Positions 33,429 through 44,800 of a DNA stretch of 64,000 nt are shown piece by piece. The notes beneath the pieces were generated by a model, which saw nothing but the letters and a program-made list of their open reading frames with translations, searched no databases and was not told where the DNA came from. How positions within the stretch are numbered: position 1 is the stretch's first letter; each line of letters starts with the position of its first letter. Both the position numbers and the translations under genes were made by a program. The stretch is from positions 1-64,000 of the forward strand of contig ML014128.1 in NCBI GenBank assembly GCA_003615045.1, in the 5' to 3' direction. Origin of the DNA: Caulochytrium protostelioides (Eukaryota > Chytridiomycota > Caulochytriomycetes > Caulochytriales > Caulochytriaceae).

Positions 33429-35020
33429 CGTGGATCGGAGCGTGAGGATCGGAGGATGGAATCGGAGGATGGATCACCTCTCTCCCGAGAAAAATATCCA
33501 GAAAATCCAGAAAAAGAAACGCGACCACGAGGAGGTGGCGAAGGGACGAGCGGACGCGTGGACACCCAAACGGGAACGTTTTTGTCACCCTTCACCCACG
33601 AGCCATCACCACCAACGCGGATGTTGCGCGCTACGCGTCGCACCGCGCGTCGCGTCGCGTGAGGTCGCGCCAGGACGAGCCCTGGCAAGACCGTGCGTGC
33701 GAGGTCCATACCCATACCCATGAACGCGCGGCGCGGAGGACGCTGGAGTCGTCGCCACGTGGTCGCTGCGTGGACCGGAGCCGCCATGGCCGCCACCCGC
33801 GCGGCGCGTGTCCATCCGCCAAGCGGCCGGACGATCCCACTGCGGTATGCGGCGCAGCGCAGAGGCGTCGCCGTCGCCCAGTGCCCCGGCATCAGCCGCG
33901 GCATCGCCCTCCACCAGCGCCGGTGGCTGGCGGGGCCGCCGCGCCACGGCGCGGGCCATCCGCCCGCCCCAACCGACGAACGCAATGGCCGCGGAGGGCG
34001 ATCACCAGCCGCGAGAACCCTGCGACTGCCGTCGACGCCGGCCGGCGCAGGACTTCCCCGCGGCTTCCCATCCATGTCGAGGGGCGCAGTCCAACATCAG
34101 GCACTCGATTCAAAGACGTCAAGACGACGAGAGAGTGGAGCGGCTCGCCCTCGGCTTCGCGCGATGCGCCTTATCCAGGCGCGTTGGTGGCCGACGTGGC
34201 ATTGGCGACAAAGCGCACGCAGCCCCTTGAAGCTACGGGAATGGGGTCACACCCGGCGGCTCATCACGGGCTGCCCCGCGTGCCAATGGCGGCGCCAACC
34301 CAGCCGCAGCACTCATGGAGCAAATATGGCAGTGTGTCAGAAGTACCGAACAATTCCGCTTTATTTTTCCTCTAGCCTTTCTGATGATGATCGGCGGCGA
34401 CAACGGACCCCTCTACGGGACTAGAGCCGATCCCAGGTCAGCACGACGGCTTCAGGCTCCTGTGTGTGCCGTGGGTCAAAGTGGCGAGTGGCAAGTGGCA
34501 AGTCAAACCCCGTCGTCTGCGTTTCAGCAACGCGGCTCGAGAAGCTGATCCAGAATGGCGAGAACGGGAGCCCGAATGGCCGCGCGGACGGCCTAGAAGG
34601 CGCGGAGCGGTCTCACGTATGTCGCGCGTATGCCGCGGGTATGCTGCTACCGTCTGAGGGGGTCATGAGTCAGCGCGCGACGCGCGGGGGTGCGGCGTCG
34701 CCCCCGGTCCCTGTGCCCTAGGCACCGTCGCTCGGATCCTGCGGAGGATCCTGCATCGGCCGAACCGAGCGTTCGCTGCTGAAACGGGGGATGGGAGACG
34801 CTTCCCACGCTATATATATTGAGCGACGTGGGGGGCATTGGATGCGACTCGGAAGGCATTGAACCCTCCCGATCTGGGTGCTGATGGCCGCCCATGAATC
34901 TCGAAAATCAGGCTTCCCGCCACACTGTGCTCGCTGGTTGACTGATCGCTCTTGCCACTTCCAACGTCCTTCTCTTTCTCTCGCTTCATCGCACCAGCTT
35001 TATCGTCATCTGATTTAATT
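33429..35020. promoter_or_regulatory. Head-to-head spacer; TATA at 34811 for the second DUF1996 gene
   Basis: About 1.6 kb, no gene recognised. TATATATATT at 34811-34820 lies about 200 bases before the ATG at 35021, and a C/T-rich leader follows from about 34950. This is a likely core promoter for the downstream secreted protein. Confidence 0.5.
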
Positions 35021-36205
35021 ATGCTCGCTCCGGCAGCGCTGCTCAGTCTGCTGGCCCTGTGCCAGCAGGCCCAGGCGTGGTTTGTGCTGCAGCAGACGCC
35101 GCTGATCTCGCAGCGAATCGACCCGATTGTGAATCCTGGCCAGGAAGCGGCCCATGTGCACTCCTTTGTTGGCGTCAACACGATCCAAAAGACGACGTCA
35201 CTCAGCACCCTCGAGAGCGCCGAGTGCACCGGCTCGGGCGTCGCCGTGGACAAGTCCGCCTACTGGGCGCCGACGCTGTATGCGTTCGACCCGGCCAAGA
35301 AGGAATTCAAGAAGCTCAAGAACACGTTTACCAATACGTACTACTTCAACCGCCTCGGGCCGAACCAGAAGTCGCAGAAGATCCAGGCGTACCCCAAGGG
35401 GCTGCGCTTCCTGTCGGGCGAGTCCAAGGCCACCGACTTTACGGCGGACACGCGGCAGCAGATCTCGTTCGAGTGTCTGCTTGATGTCGGGCAGGGCAGT
35501 ATCAAGTACCAGACGCTGCCGTCGACGTACGACAACTGCAAGCTCGGTCTCCGCCTGCAGATCCATCTGAAGAGCTGCTACGATGGCAAGCCCCTGGACA
35601 TGAATGCCAGTGACCACTCGGCCCACATGGCCTGGGCAGGCGCCGAGAACAACGGCGACTGCGACCCCAAGTTCCCGGTCCGGTTGCCGAGCCAGTTCCA
35701 CGAGTGGGTCTTTGATGTCCAGAATCTGGCCCCGGGCTCGCAGCTCGTCCTCTCGAACGGCGACACGGTCGGGTATACCTTCCACGTGGACTTTATCTCG
35801 GCGTGGGACACCACCGTGCTGGCGAACGCGATGAATGACGCATCGTGCAACGACGCGGGCTTCGACCGCGCCAAGTGCGCGCCTCTCAAACCGCATCTGC
35901 AGGACGACGCGACCAAGAGCGCGTGCCCGGCGAAAACGATCCTCTCAGTCACGGAGGAGATTGAGGGACCCATGAAGGGCCTGCCCGGATGCAACCGCAT
36001 CCTCAATGGCCCTAACGTCGGCCAGGACACGCCCAACGCGTGCGCCCCGCCGCTCACGGCCAAGTATGCCAGCAACACAGACACGGCCCCCGTCACCAAC
36101 ACCTGGATGCCCGCGCCGACAACCGCCAACGCCATGCTGCGACGCCACAAGCGCGAGACCTACACCGTCATCGACGCCGCCATCACCCCGCCACCGGAGG
36201 CCTAG
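35021..36205 (+). CDS. Secreted DUF1996-domain protein, short paralogue
   Basis: 394 residues, one exon. Start is the ATG at 35021, which opens a signal peptide (MLAPAALLSLLALCQQAQA, then WF). The DUF1996 domain covers residues about 19-345 with the same landmarks as its paralogue at 4294: RIDPIVNPGQEAAHVHSFVG, SAYWAPTLYAFDPA, YPKGLRFLSGES, DMNASDHSAHMAWAG, SQFHEWVFDV and VGYTFHVDFISAWDT. All main cysteines are kept. It lacks the 200-residue Ser/Ala/Thr tail and ends in a short basic-acidic tail (LRRHKRETYTV). Function is unknown; it is predicted to be extracellular. Its coding DNA is more C/G-ending than that of the 4294 copy. A Fanzor-like relic lies just downstream on the other strand. Confidence 0.85.
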   Translation: MLAPAALLSLLALCQQAQAWFVLQQTPLISQRIDPIVNPGQEAAHVHSFVGVNTIQKTTSLSTLESAECTGSGVAVDKSAYWAPTLYAFDPAKKEFKKLKNTFTNTYYFNRLGPNQKSQKIQAYPKGLRFLSGESKATDFTADTRQQISFECLLDVGQGSIKYQTLPSTYDNCKLGLRLQIHLKSCYDGKPLDMNASDHSAHMAWAGAENNGDCDPKFPVRLPSQFHEWVFDVQNLAPGSQLVLSNGDTVGYTFHVDFISAWDTTVLANAMNDASCNDAGFDRAKCAPLKPHLQDDATKSACPAKTILSVTEEIEGPMKGLPGCNRILNGPNVGQDTPNACAPPLTAKYASNTDTAPVTNTWMPAPTTANAMLRRHKRETYTVIDAAITPPPEA

Positions 36206-36404
36206 CTTTCGAGCGTCGATGTCGAGGTGGCCCCCCGCGCTGGCCGTCACGGCGGTCCCTCCCGTTATATTGGCTGTAAATGAAAATGGAAAAAAAAAGA
36301 CGTATAAAATTCAACGAGCAGAAATAGAAAGGGGGGAGGCGAGCCTGTCGAACCTAAAATTCCTTCTCTGACCTCACGGGACCATGTGCCGACGCGAACG
36401 CGTA

Positions 36405-37300
36405 TATTGAGTTTGACGCGGTCGTTCATATACTGACCCAATGCGCACACCAATCTTCGGTGGTGTCCCCCAGGGGTCCCCCCCGAAGCAGACGCGCATT
36501 CGGCTCCGTGCAGGATGACTTTGCCAACCTTGGGCTGCAACCTAGTTTGCTCCGGGTTGCGGCACCGCGCTATCGGTCCGTCCGGTCAGGCCAGGCAGCG
36601 TCGGAGGGTCAACGCGGCATGGAGGTCGCGGTGCACCAACTTGCTGTGGGTGGTTTCATTGCCGTGGGTAGCTTTATACTTCAGCAACCCTCGAACGATT
36701 CCCTGGCGCCGGCGTTGACCGGGTTGCAGGACCACAGTCGTCTGGGCATACACCCGGGTTGTGCGGACCGGGGCGGCGGGCGTCGGCGCGGCGGCCGGGG
36801 AAGCGCCCGCGCGAGCTTTGGGGGGCGGGTTGACCCGCGTCGGCGCGGTCGAGCGAGCGCTCGCCCTACTCCTATGGACGCACATGCTGATCCTGTCGAC
36901 GGTGCCAGTGAACGTGTGGCCCTTGCCTTCCAGCTTGCGGAACGCCAGGGTGGCCGCCCACCGTTCTACCGGGGTCATGACCTGGAGGGTCTTCTCGTTG
37001 CAGGCCACCCGCTTGAGCTCGGTCAGGAGACCGTGATGAATTGGACGCCCCTCTGGGCCACCGGCATGACGTTGACGGCCCACTGCTTCGCGGATTCCAA
37101 GTATCGCCAGACGAGAAAGGCGTGGCGCACGAGGCGGGGCAAGGTGTCCGTCCTTTTCAGCCAGCGACTCGGCGCTTGTTGGTCCGCCGCGATGTCCAGC
37201 ACGTGGCAGAGGCATTTCATAGTGGCAGGGTTTGCTTCGACGGGAGCGCCCTCGCCGACCCTTGCCTGTGGAATGGGGCCTGCCCGGCCAGCCCCTCCAT
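36405..37300 (-). pseudogene. Decayed Fanzor/TnpB-like nuclease remnant, copy 2
   Basis: Inverted relative to the copy at 2397-3322. The best-kept blocks are CHVLDIAADQQAPSRWLKR, PRLVRHAFLVWRYLESAKQW, then KRVACNEKTLQVMTPVERW, then VLQPGQRRRQGIVRGLLKYK and HSKLVHRDLHAALTLRRCL. The last is the RuvC-III-like block that suggests the family. Similarity to copy 1 continues as DNA past the stop to about 36405 and ends at the same place as in copy 1 (after CGACCGCGT). Reading the whole element needs changes of frame, and the N-terminal half is missing, so it is a broken copy. Its 3' end faces the 3' end of the DUF1996 gene at 36205. Confidence 0.5.
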
Positions 37301-37982
37301 ACGCAGGGGGGACGCAGCGCTGCGCCGCGGGGTCCCGAGCACGATGCGCTTGCGCGACGCCGTGTCACAGATACCATCCGTATCCCCCCGATGCGGGTTC
37401 CGCGACTATAACTCCGACCGCAGCTTCGACTCTATCTCCGACTCCAGCCACCACGCTGGCGCTGATAACACAGCCTCCTGTTCCCCCTTCGTCATTTCCG
37501 GACCCCCTCTTCCGCCCTGGTTCCCTGTCGCAGACGCAGGCGGGAAGGCGCGAGCCGTCGCAAACCCTGACGAGGAAAGATGGCAAAACGCAAGAAGGCC
37601 ACCCGAAGTGGCCCTCATGTGCGACACAAGAGTGTAATAAGCCAACGCCCAAACAAATCCCAAACAAGAGGGAGAAGGCAACGCATCGTTCAAGCCGGGG
37701 CGAACCCCGGAAATGTCGTTCTCACAACACTCCAGACGCGAAGCGGTATGTCCCGAAGCAATTTGACTTGGAGCGGCTGATCATCACTTTAGCTGTGCTG
37801 GACTCCCCTTATTGACATCATTTTCTTGAGTCCCTCCCACTCCCAAGAGCGTTCTGTCGTTTCTCAGTCACTTTCTTTCTCCTTGACACCGCCGACGTCG
37901 CTCGTGAGTCGGCGACACCTCCCTTTTATTCAAGCGCCATCCCGTGATCCTCAGGACATCACGACGTATCGCTGCCGTGGCC
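37301..37982. other. AT-richer spacer upstream of the orphan secreted gene
   Basis: About 680 bp. It contains a small open frame (37565-37780 region) that begins MAKRKKATRSG after an ATG in good context and ends after 66 codons; no homologue is recognised, so it is not called. A C/T-rich run at 37825-37890 and CTTTTATT near 37923 may belong to the promoter of the gene at 37983. Confidence 0.4.
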
Positions 37983-38621
37983 ATGGCTCGTCTCCAGAGG
38001 TCCTTGGGCCTGGGCGCACTCTGCGTCTTGGTTGCCGTCCTCGCGTCTCCGACGCAACTGTCAGGCGTTGTCGCCCACCCCGCGCCGGTCGGCGGCGCGG
38101 TATCGGACCCGGCCGGGCCGAGTCATACGGCCGTAGTTCAGGGCGCCTCTGCCTCGGCCTCTAGCTCGGCCCACGAGATGAACCCATCGGTCAGCAGCCC
38201 GTCGGAAAGCGTTGCCGTCGGCAATGGGATGAATGCGCTTGCAAGCCGCTATGACACAGTTATGGCTGAAACTATCAACGCCCTTTTGGAGTTCTACGAC
38301 CAGCCTGGTGACGAAGCGCCGTCCCTCGACCATCTGCAAGAATTGGCATTACAATGGAATCCCGAGTTACGCCAGCTCCAAGAACAGATTGCGGCGACGT
38401 CCATCGATCAGCCGAGCGAGTCCATTGCGGCCAGTAGCAATCCCCATGCTGTTGAACGTAATGAGCTGATTGAACGAACCAATCGTTTCTATTCTGAAAT
38501 CAATTCGCCGCCGATCCCAGAGAGTATCCCCGCTCAACGCGGAGAGAGATTCTGGACCCTTGTGAACGAGTGGAAACGCAATTGGTTGAACAAAAAAGGC
38601 AACTTTCTTTATGAAGTTTAA
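37983..38621 (+). CDS. Orphan predicted secreted protein
   Basis: 212 residues, one exon. The start at 37983 has a near-ideal context (gccATGGC) and opens a signal peptide of about 31 residues (hydrophobic LGLGALCVLVAVLASP, cleavage near VVA-HP). The mature part has a Ser/Ala-rich linker to about residue 75, then a helical, charged domain (LDHLQELALQWNPELRQLQE, NELIERTNRFYSEINSPPIP, RFWTLVNEWKRNWLNKKG). No cysteines occur in the mature chain and no family was recognised. The 3' half is noticeably more AT-rich than neighbouring genes. A short sequence matching the end of the DUF1996 gene at 35021 lies about 80 bases downstream. It could be a lineage-specific effector-like protein; this is inference. 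Confidence 0.6.
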   Translation: MARLQRSLGLGALCVLVAVLASPTQLSGVVAHPAPVGGAVSDPAGPSHTAVVQGASASASSSAHEMNPSVSSPSESVAVGNGMNALASRYDTVMAETINALLEFYDQPGDEAPSLDHLQELALQWNPELRQLQEQIAATSIDQPSESIAASSNPHAVERNELIERTNRFYSEINSPPIPESIPAQRGERFWTLVNEWKRNWLNKKGNFLYEV

Positions 38622-38699
38622 TCATCCCATCTAATTCACCGAATCTTGTAATGATGATAGCATGACTTTTGTGAAAAGAGAAAGGTTCACTGCTCTCAG

Positions 38700-38762
38700 C
38701 ACCACCGGAGGCCGAGTTTTCGGGCGTCGATGCCGAGGTGAGCCCCACGCTAGCCTTCAAGG
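38700..38762 (+). repeat. Fragment matching the 3' end of the 35021 DUF1996 gene
   Basis: About 60 bases beginning CACCGGAGGCC and including GCGTCGATG and CGAGGTG match 36191-36253, the last codons and early 3' flank of the second DUF1996 gene, at roughly 80-85 percent by eye. It points to a duplicated or rearranged segment. Confidence 0.65.
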
Positions 38763-41700
38763 CGGAAAGAAAGTGAAGACAGATAGATAGAGGCGACTTA
38801 TCTCTGGCAGAAGATAAACGGTTCCTGGCTCCTGAAGGAATCATGGGCAGTTTTCGTCGTCATTGTGTCGCGTCGCGTCTCCTGTTTTCATTTCCCCCCC
38901 TTTTTTTTGCGATGCCATGCGAAGCGTGCAAGGGAAGACAAATGCCGCCAACTCGATCGGAACGCATTGGCATCGCATGGACGTGACTAATACGGTTCGA
39001 CGCGATCCGGGCAGCGCGCTCTGCCATGCGCTAGACTTCATGTGATCGCCTTCTGAGCCTTTGTCGGCGTTGTGGGCGCGGCCCGTTCGAGCGCTGGGCG
39101 GCGGCTCGGCGCATGCTCCCCGAGCCGCGCCTGGCTTGGAGGCCTGCGGCCTCGCCGCCCAGCGTCCGTGGACGGCCCGGGGCCCGCGTCACGCGACGCC
39201 AATCGGCGGACGTCGGCACGGCGCCGTCGCCGTCGCCGCCGCCAGGGCGGACGCGCCGCGCCGCGCCGGCAGCGATGGCCGTGGCCTCGCCGTGGACCCG
39301 GCGAGGCCTCTCACAGGATGCTTTGCGGTGCGGCGCAACGCGGGGATGACGGCGACAGCCCGGGAAGAGCAGGACCCTCGGCGGCCGGCGGGCGCGTGGC
39401 TGGCGGGGACCACCGCGTTCGGGGCGGCGGCGGCAGCGGCGGCGGCAGCGGCGGCGGCGGCGACCGCGCCGACGGGGCCCGTGGGCCGTGGGCCGGGACC
39501 AACGTCTCGGTGGCGGCGTACGGGGCCGCGCGACGCGGCGGTGGCGGGCCATCCGGCTGCAGCGCGCGCGGATGGCCCAGCCTCCGCGGTCCCCGTCGGA
39601 TGGCCGCGGCCGCCGCGGCCTCGGGGACGCCGCCGCGGCCGCCAAGGGCGCCGAGGGCGCTGCCCGGCGTCGGGGTCGGGGTCGGGGTCGGGGTCGCCGG
39701 GGCGTCGTGCCCAGCGGTGGCCCGGGCGGCCGCGGCCGCAGCCGCTCGGCGAGGCTCACGCGCTCACTCGCGCGTGTCCGGCGCGGCGAGGCCATCAAGA
39801 CGCGGCGCGCGGGCCTTGTTACGCAGCGTCGTCCGCCGCCGCCGCCTCCGCCCGCAGCGCAACAGGGGTCTTCCACGCGTTACACGCCCATGCGACCAGC
39901 GCGTTCAGACATTCCGTCTTTTTCTGAAATTTTCATACTCGCTTTTCTCTCTCTTCGACCTCTCCATCCCCCGACTCCTCCCCCTTTTCCCATTTTGCCT
40001 TTTTATCCCTCGCATCGGGTGGACACGGACGTTGTTGTTCGTTGCCGCTAACCCCCCTTTCCGCCACACGCGCTGCGCGACGTGTCATAAGGACGCCATC
40101 GCTGCCGCCGCCGGTGCTTTCGGGCTCGGCCCTGACTGCCTTGCGACGCTGACTCGCATCGCCTCCGGTTTCGTCCCACTCGGGGCCGTCGCCGACTTTG
40201 GTAAGTGACATCGCGTTCCCGGACGCGTCGTCCCTGTCGGCTCTCAGAACCGATGGCGGAATGGCCGATGAGAATGATCATGACATCGACAACGGCATCA
40301 ATCGCGATGCTAAGATGGCCATCGGGAGGCCGGCCCTCCACCTTTGCCTTCCTCGGCGTTCGACCCCGTGGTGGCCACGAGGCCCCGACGAATGCTGACA
40401 GAACAACAACCACACCGCCAATGTCGCGACATCGTCGCCGCATGTCGGCCAAAGTCATCGCTGGCTCACGACGTTGGCCGTGCTCGATCGACTCGCGTAT
40501 TCCATCGGACGAGAGACGGCCGGATCGGCGCGCGCTGCAACTCGGTTCGGGTGCGACCAAGCGTCGCACCACGGCATGCCCACGGTCGGCGGGCTTCGCG
40601 CGGTCTCATGGTATCGTGGTATCATGCCTCAAGATCGGTGCCGTTGCCCGGCGAGGGCATCAGAGCCGCGGCGACGGTCTGTGCACCACCTCGTTCCATG
40701 GCGCGAGGTACGCATGCTGCGGCGATCCGTCGGCTTGACCGGATCCGTCGCGACGCCGGCGTGGCGAAGAACGCGGCTGCCGGCATGCCGACGGCCGTTG
40801 CGCGCCGCCGCGCCACAAACTCCGATGGCCCCGCGGCAGCGGCAGGGCGGGGCCGGCGCGTGGGGGGCCCGCGGTCGTGTCCTGATGGAGGGGTGTGGCG
40901 CAGCACCACACGCGATACACCCAGACGCGGCATCGCGGGCGGGCACAGACATCTGCCCCTGCGGGTGCTCCGCCCCTGCCGCGACCACGGCGGCATCCTG
41001 CCGACGTGTCCTCCCGCCATCCGGCCTCGGCGCATCCGTCCTGCCCGCCGGTTGAGGATTCCCTGCGCTGCGATGTCATGCCGGCCAATACCATACTAGA
41101 TGGTCTCAGCCGGCACTTGGCACAGCGATGCGATGGGCCATGGGCACATCAATCCCGCTGGGGCTCCTGTGGTCGTTCTCTTGTCATTCGCTTGCCGTTC
41201 TGGTTGGATCCTATCGTATCGTATCGCCGCGGCTACGTCGATAAAGGGTACACGGACGTGAGAAGATCCGAACCTGCGATTCATGCCACTCACCTTTCGT
41301 TGCTTCTCGCTTCTTCTTCCTCTTCTGTCTCGTTGTGGGTGACGTTCTTCCCCTGCTTGGGCTCGTCGCCGCCGTGGTTGCCCCCCTGTCTTCCATCACG
41401 GTCTCTTCGCCTTTTCGCCGGCTCTTGATCCCGGGGTCGATCTCTGCCACGCGTCGCCACCTGACGCACCGGGTGATACGTGGTTCTGACACGTGCCACG
41501 GCGTCCTTCTCCGTCCCGTCCCGTTCTCGTGCGCCACCGGTCCCCATCGGCGGCTTCTCACGCTTCTCGGTGGCCCCTGCCCCTGCGTGCCGGCGGACGT
41601 ACGTGCTTTCGTGACACTTCGGTCTGCCGCTGCGCCACCGCGATCGGGTCCCCTTGACGTGCGTTGGGCTGCGGCATTCCCCATCGGACTCGACCATCGG

Positions 41701-41844
41701 CCACACCCCACCCTGTCTTCATTCTTACTGCTTCGTCGCCGTTCATCGCCGTCGCCGTCGGGTCGCTTATCGGACTCGTGCCGCGCCGCTGGGTTGTCTA
41801 GGTCGTCCGCTAGGCTTCCTGTTGAGCAACCGGTCGTTTTACCA
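38763..41844. other. Long spacer and likely leader region upstream of eIF4G
   Basis: About 3.1 kb with no gene that can be supported. The left end (to about 39050) is AT-richer. 39060-39860 is extremely GC-rich with Ala/Arg-rich readings in all frames, a GGC run near 39425-39465 and a G4-type repeat at 39670. A strongly C/T-rich tract at about 39945-40015 followed by a GTAAGT at 40201 could be a transcription start and the donor of a leader intron for the eIF4G gene, but no matching acceptor can be fixed. A second C/T-rich tract lies at about 41300-41420. Confidence 0.4.
39670..39702 (+). repeat. GGGGTC tandem repeat, potential G-quadruplex
   Basis: Four consecutive GGGGTC units preceded by TC and followed by GCCGGGG, giving at least four runs of four guanines separated by two bases on the plus strand. 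This fits the usual G-quadruplex rule. Confidence 0.8.
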
Positions 41845-44800
41845 ATGACCGAAGCGCCCAAACTCTCTTACGCCGACCGGGCGAAGGCTACCCCATCTGC
41901 CAGCATCCCCTCTGCCGCTGCGCCCGCGTCGTCGTCCGCGCCCCCCGCCGCGGCGACCCCGACGACGGCTGCTGCTGCCGCCGCGACCTCACCGGCTCAG
42001 CCGCGCCAGGACCGACGGCACCACCACAAAAACGGCCGGCACCCGCACGCCGCCTCGCCTGGGACCGTCGCCGCCGCCGCCATGCCGGGCCGGATAGATC
42101 CCGCCGCTGCGGCCGGCAATCACGTCGCCGCGCCCGCCACGGCCTCGCCCGTCGTCTCCAAGCCGTCGTCGATCAACTACGCGAAGGCTGCCGCCGCGGC
42201 CGCTGCTCCGGCCGCTCCGGCCGCTCCCGCTGTCGCTGCCGCTGTCGCCGCCCCGACCGCCCAGGCCACCAAGGCCGCCGCGCAGACCGCGTCGGTGCCG
42301 ACACCATCGGCGGGGACCGCGCCTGTGGCGCCGTCCAAGCCGACCGCCTCGCCGACCGCCAACGCCAGCCGTCCAGCCTCTGCTGGCCGCCCTAACCAGA
42401 GCGTCTGGAACACCAGCAACTCGGCCATCCGCCAGAGCAAGCCGGCCGCCGCCGCATCGCCCGCACCCGCGTCGTCCGCTGCCGCGCCGTCGGCGTCGGC
42501 GTCCCCGGCGTCGTCCTCGACACCGGCGGCCGCCGCCGCCGCCCCGGCCGCTGCCCCCGCCAGCCAAGCAGCTCCTGCCTCGTCGGCCAAGAAGGCCGAC
42601 AAGGCGGAGTCCAAGAAGTCGGCCGACAAGACTCCCGCGGACAGCGCTGCCGCCGCCGCTCCGGCTGATAAGGCCCCCACGGCGTCTCAGCCAGCCGCGT
42701 CGTCGCAGAGCGGCAAGGCGACGCCTGCGGCTCAGCCGCAGGCCAAGCCCGCTGCCGCGTCTGGCGTGCAGCTGCCCTTCTCGGCCTCCCGTGGCCGTTC
42801 CGGCGCCTCGAGCAAGCCGGGTCTGCAGTTCGGTAGCTTCGGCCAGGCCGACGCTACCACGGCCCCGGCTTCGGCACCCGCCGCCGCCGCGTCGTCAGCC
42901 GCGCCAGCCGCGGCGCCCGCGTCGTCCGCTACGCCGGCCGCCCATGGCGGCAAGACGGGCCATGTCACGGCGTCGGCGATGCCGCAGCACCAGCAGCCGC
43001 AGCAGCACCATCAGAACCAGCAGCAGCAGCATCTCCACCACCAGCAGCAGCACCATCACCAGCATCAGCACCAGCAGCACGTCCAGCAGCACCATCAGCA
43101 GCACCGCGGGCACCAGCAGCAGCAGCAGCACCATCACCACCACCAGCAGCAGCAGCACCACCATCAGCAGCAGCAGCACATGTCGCAGCACCCTGGTGTA
43201 TCGCATGGACTGCCGCCGTCGCGCTTGCCGATACCCGAGCCGTGGTACGCGGTGCCGTCGGCGCTGTCCCAGAACTTTCCGGGCATGATGAACACGAACG
43301 CCATGCACATGCCGATGATGTTGCCGTCGGGTCAGCCCTCCCTCTACTTTGACCCAATGGCCCAGCAGCACGGCAACCTGCCGCATGGCATGCCCCATGG
43401 GTACAACCCGCACATGACTCTGCCCCACCTGGCGCCGCAGCACATGGCCCATGGCCCGGTGCAGCCCCAGCAGCAGCAGCCCCAGCAGCACCCGCAACAG
43501 CCGATGCCGCCGCATATGGGTCACCCGCACGCGCACGCCCACCATGCCCACGGCGCCGCGCCGGCTTCGGCCACGGCGCCTAAGGTCAGCGTCACCATCG
43601 CCGACCCCGTGACCAAGAAGGTCATTTATGACACAAGCGAGGCTTCCTCGGCCGCGGCCGTGTCTGTCCGTGCCGCGCCGAAAGAAGCCCCGTCATCGTC
43701 GTCAGCGGTGCCGCCGTCGAAGGTCGCTGCGGCGACCGCGTCGCCGGTGCCAACGGGCGCCGGCGCGGCCCCGCTCAAGTTGGCCGCGCCGATGACGGCG
43801 CCGGCGGCTGCGGCGGCAAGTGCTGTGGCCCCGGCCGTGCCGGAGGCGGCGCCGCGTGTGCCCGTCAAGCTCTGCTTCAAGGACCCCAACACCCACCAGG
43901 TCGTCGACATCCGCGCCGAGATGCAGGCCAAGGCCGAGGCGAAGGCCAAGGCTGAGGCCGAAGCCGCGGCGAAGCGGAAGGCCGAGGAAGAGGCCAAGGC
44001 CAAGGCGGAAGCCGAGGCCAAGGCCAAGGCCGAAGCGCAGGCGAAGGCTGAGGCTGAAGCCGTTGTGGCCGCTGCGAAGGCCAAGGCCGACGCTGAAGCC
44101 GCGGCCCAGGCAAAGGCTGAAGCTGCGGCCAAGGCCGAAGCTGCTGCTAAGGCCAAGGCCGAAGCTGAGGCCAAGGCCAAGGCTGAAGCCGAGGCCAAGG
44201 CCAAGGCCGAGGCGGAGGCGAAGGCCAAGGCTGATGCCGAGGCGAAGCTGAAGGCCGAGGCGGAGGCCAAGCTGAGGGCGGAGGCGAAGGCCAAGGCCGA
44301 CGCTGACGCCAAGGCTGACGCCCAGGCCAAGGCTGACGCTCAGGCCAAGGCTGACGCTCAGGCCAAGGCTGACGCTCAGGCCAAGGCTGACGCTCAGGCC
44401 AAGGCTGACGCCGAGGCGAAAGCCAAGGCCGACGTCGAGGCCAAGGCTGCTCAGTCCGCCGAGGCCGCTGCCAAGGATGAGGCCGCCGCCGCTAAGGACG
44501 CGACACCGTCGCCGGCGGCGTCCACTGCCGCTTCGCCGGCGCCCCAGGACCAAGCCGCTGCCGCGCCCGCGGCAGCCGAGACGAAGGAAACCGCCGCGCC
44601 CGCGGCCCCCCGTGAATGTGTGCTGATCGATGACTTCTCGAAGGTGACCTACCCGGAGGGCGTTGAAGCGCCGACGCGCGACCCCATCGTGTACCACCGC
44701 AAGTTCCTCTTGCTGTTCCGAGACCACGCGTTCCGCTTTAACGTGCCGTTGAGCATGAACATCTCTCGCCGCTCGTCGAGCCACGGCCATGGCCACGGCC

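Noticed and set aside
37565-37780. Small basic open frame beginning MAKRKKATR
   Set aside because: The ATG context is good, but 66 codons with no recognisable family and no composition signal are not enough; left as a note in the spacer entry.
41335-41844. 170-codon upstream extension of the eIF4G frame
   Set aside because: It has no ATG at its head, its composition differs, and the ATG at 41845 begins a plausible eIF4G N-terminus.
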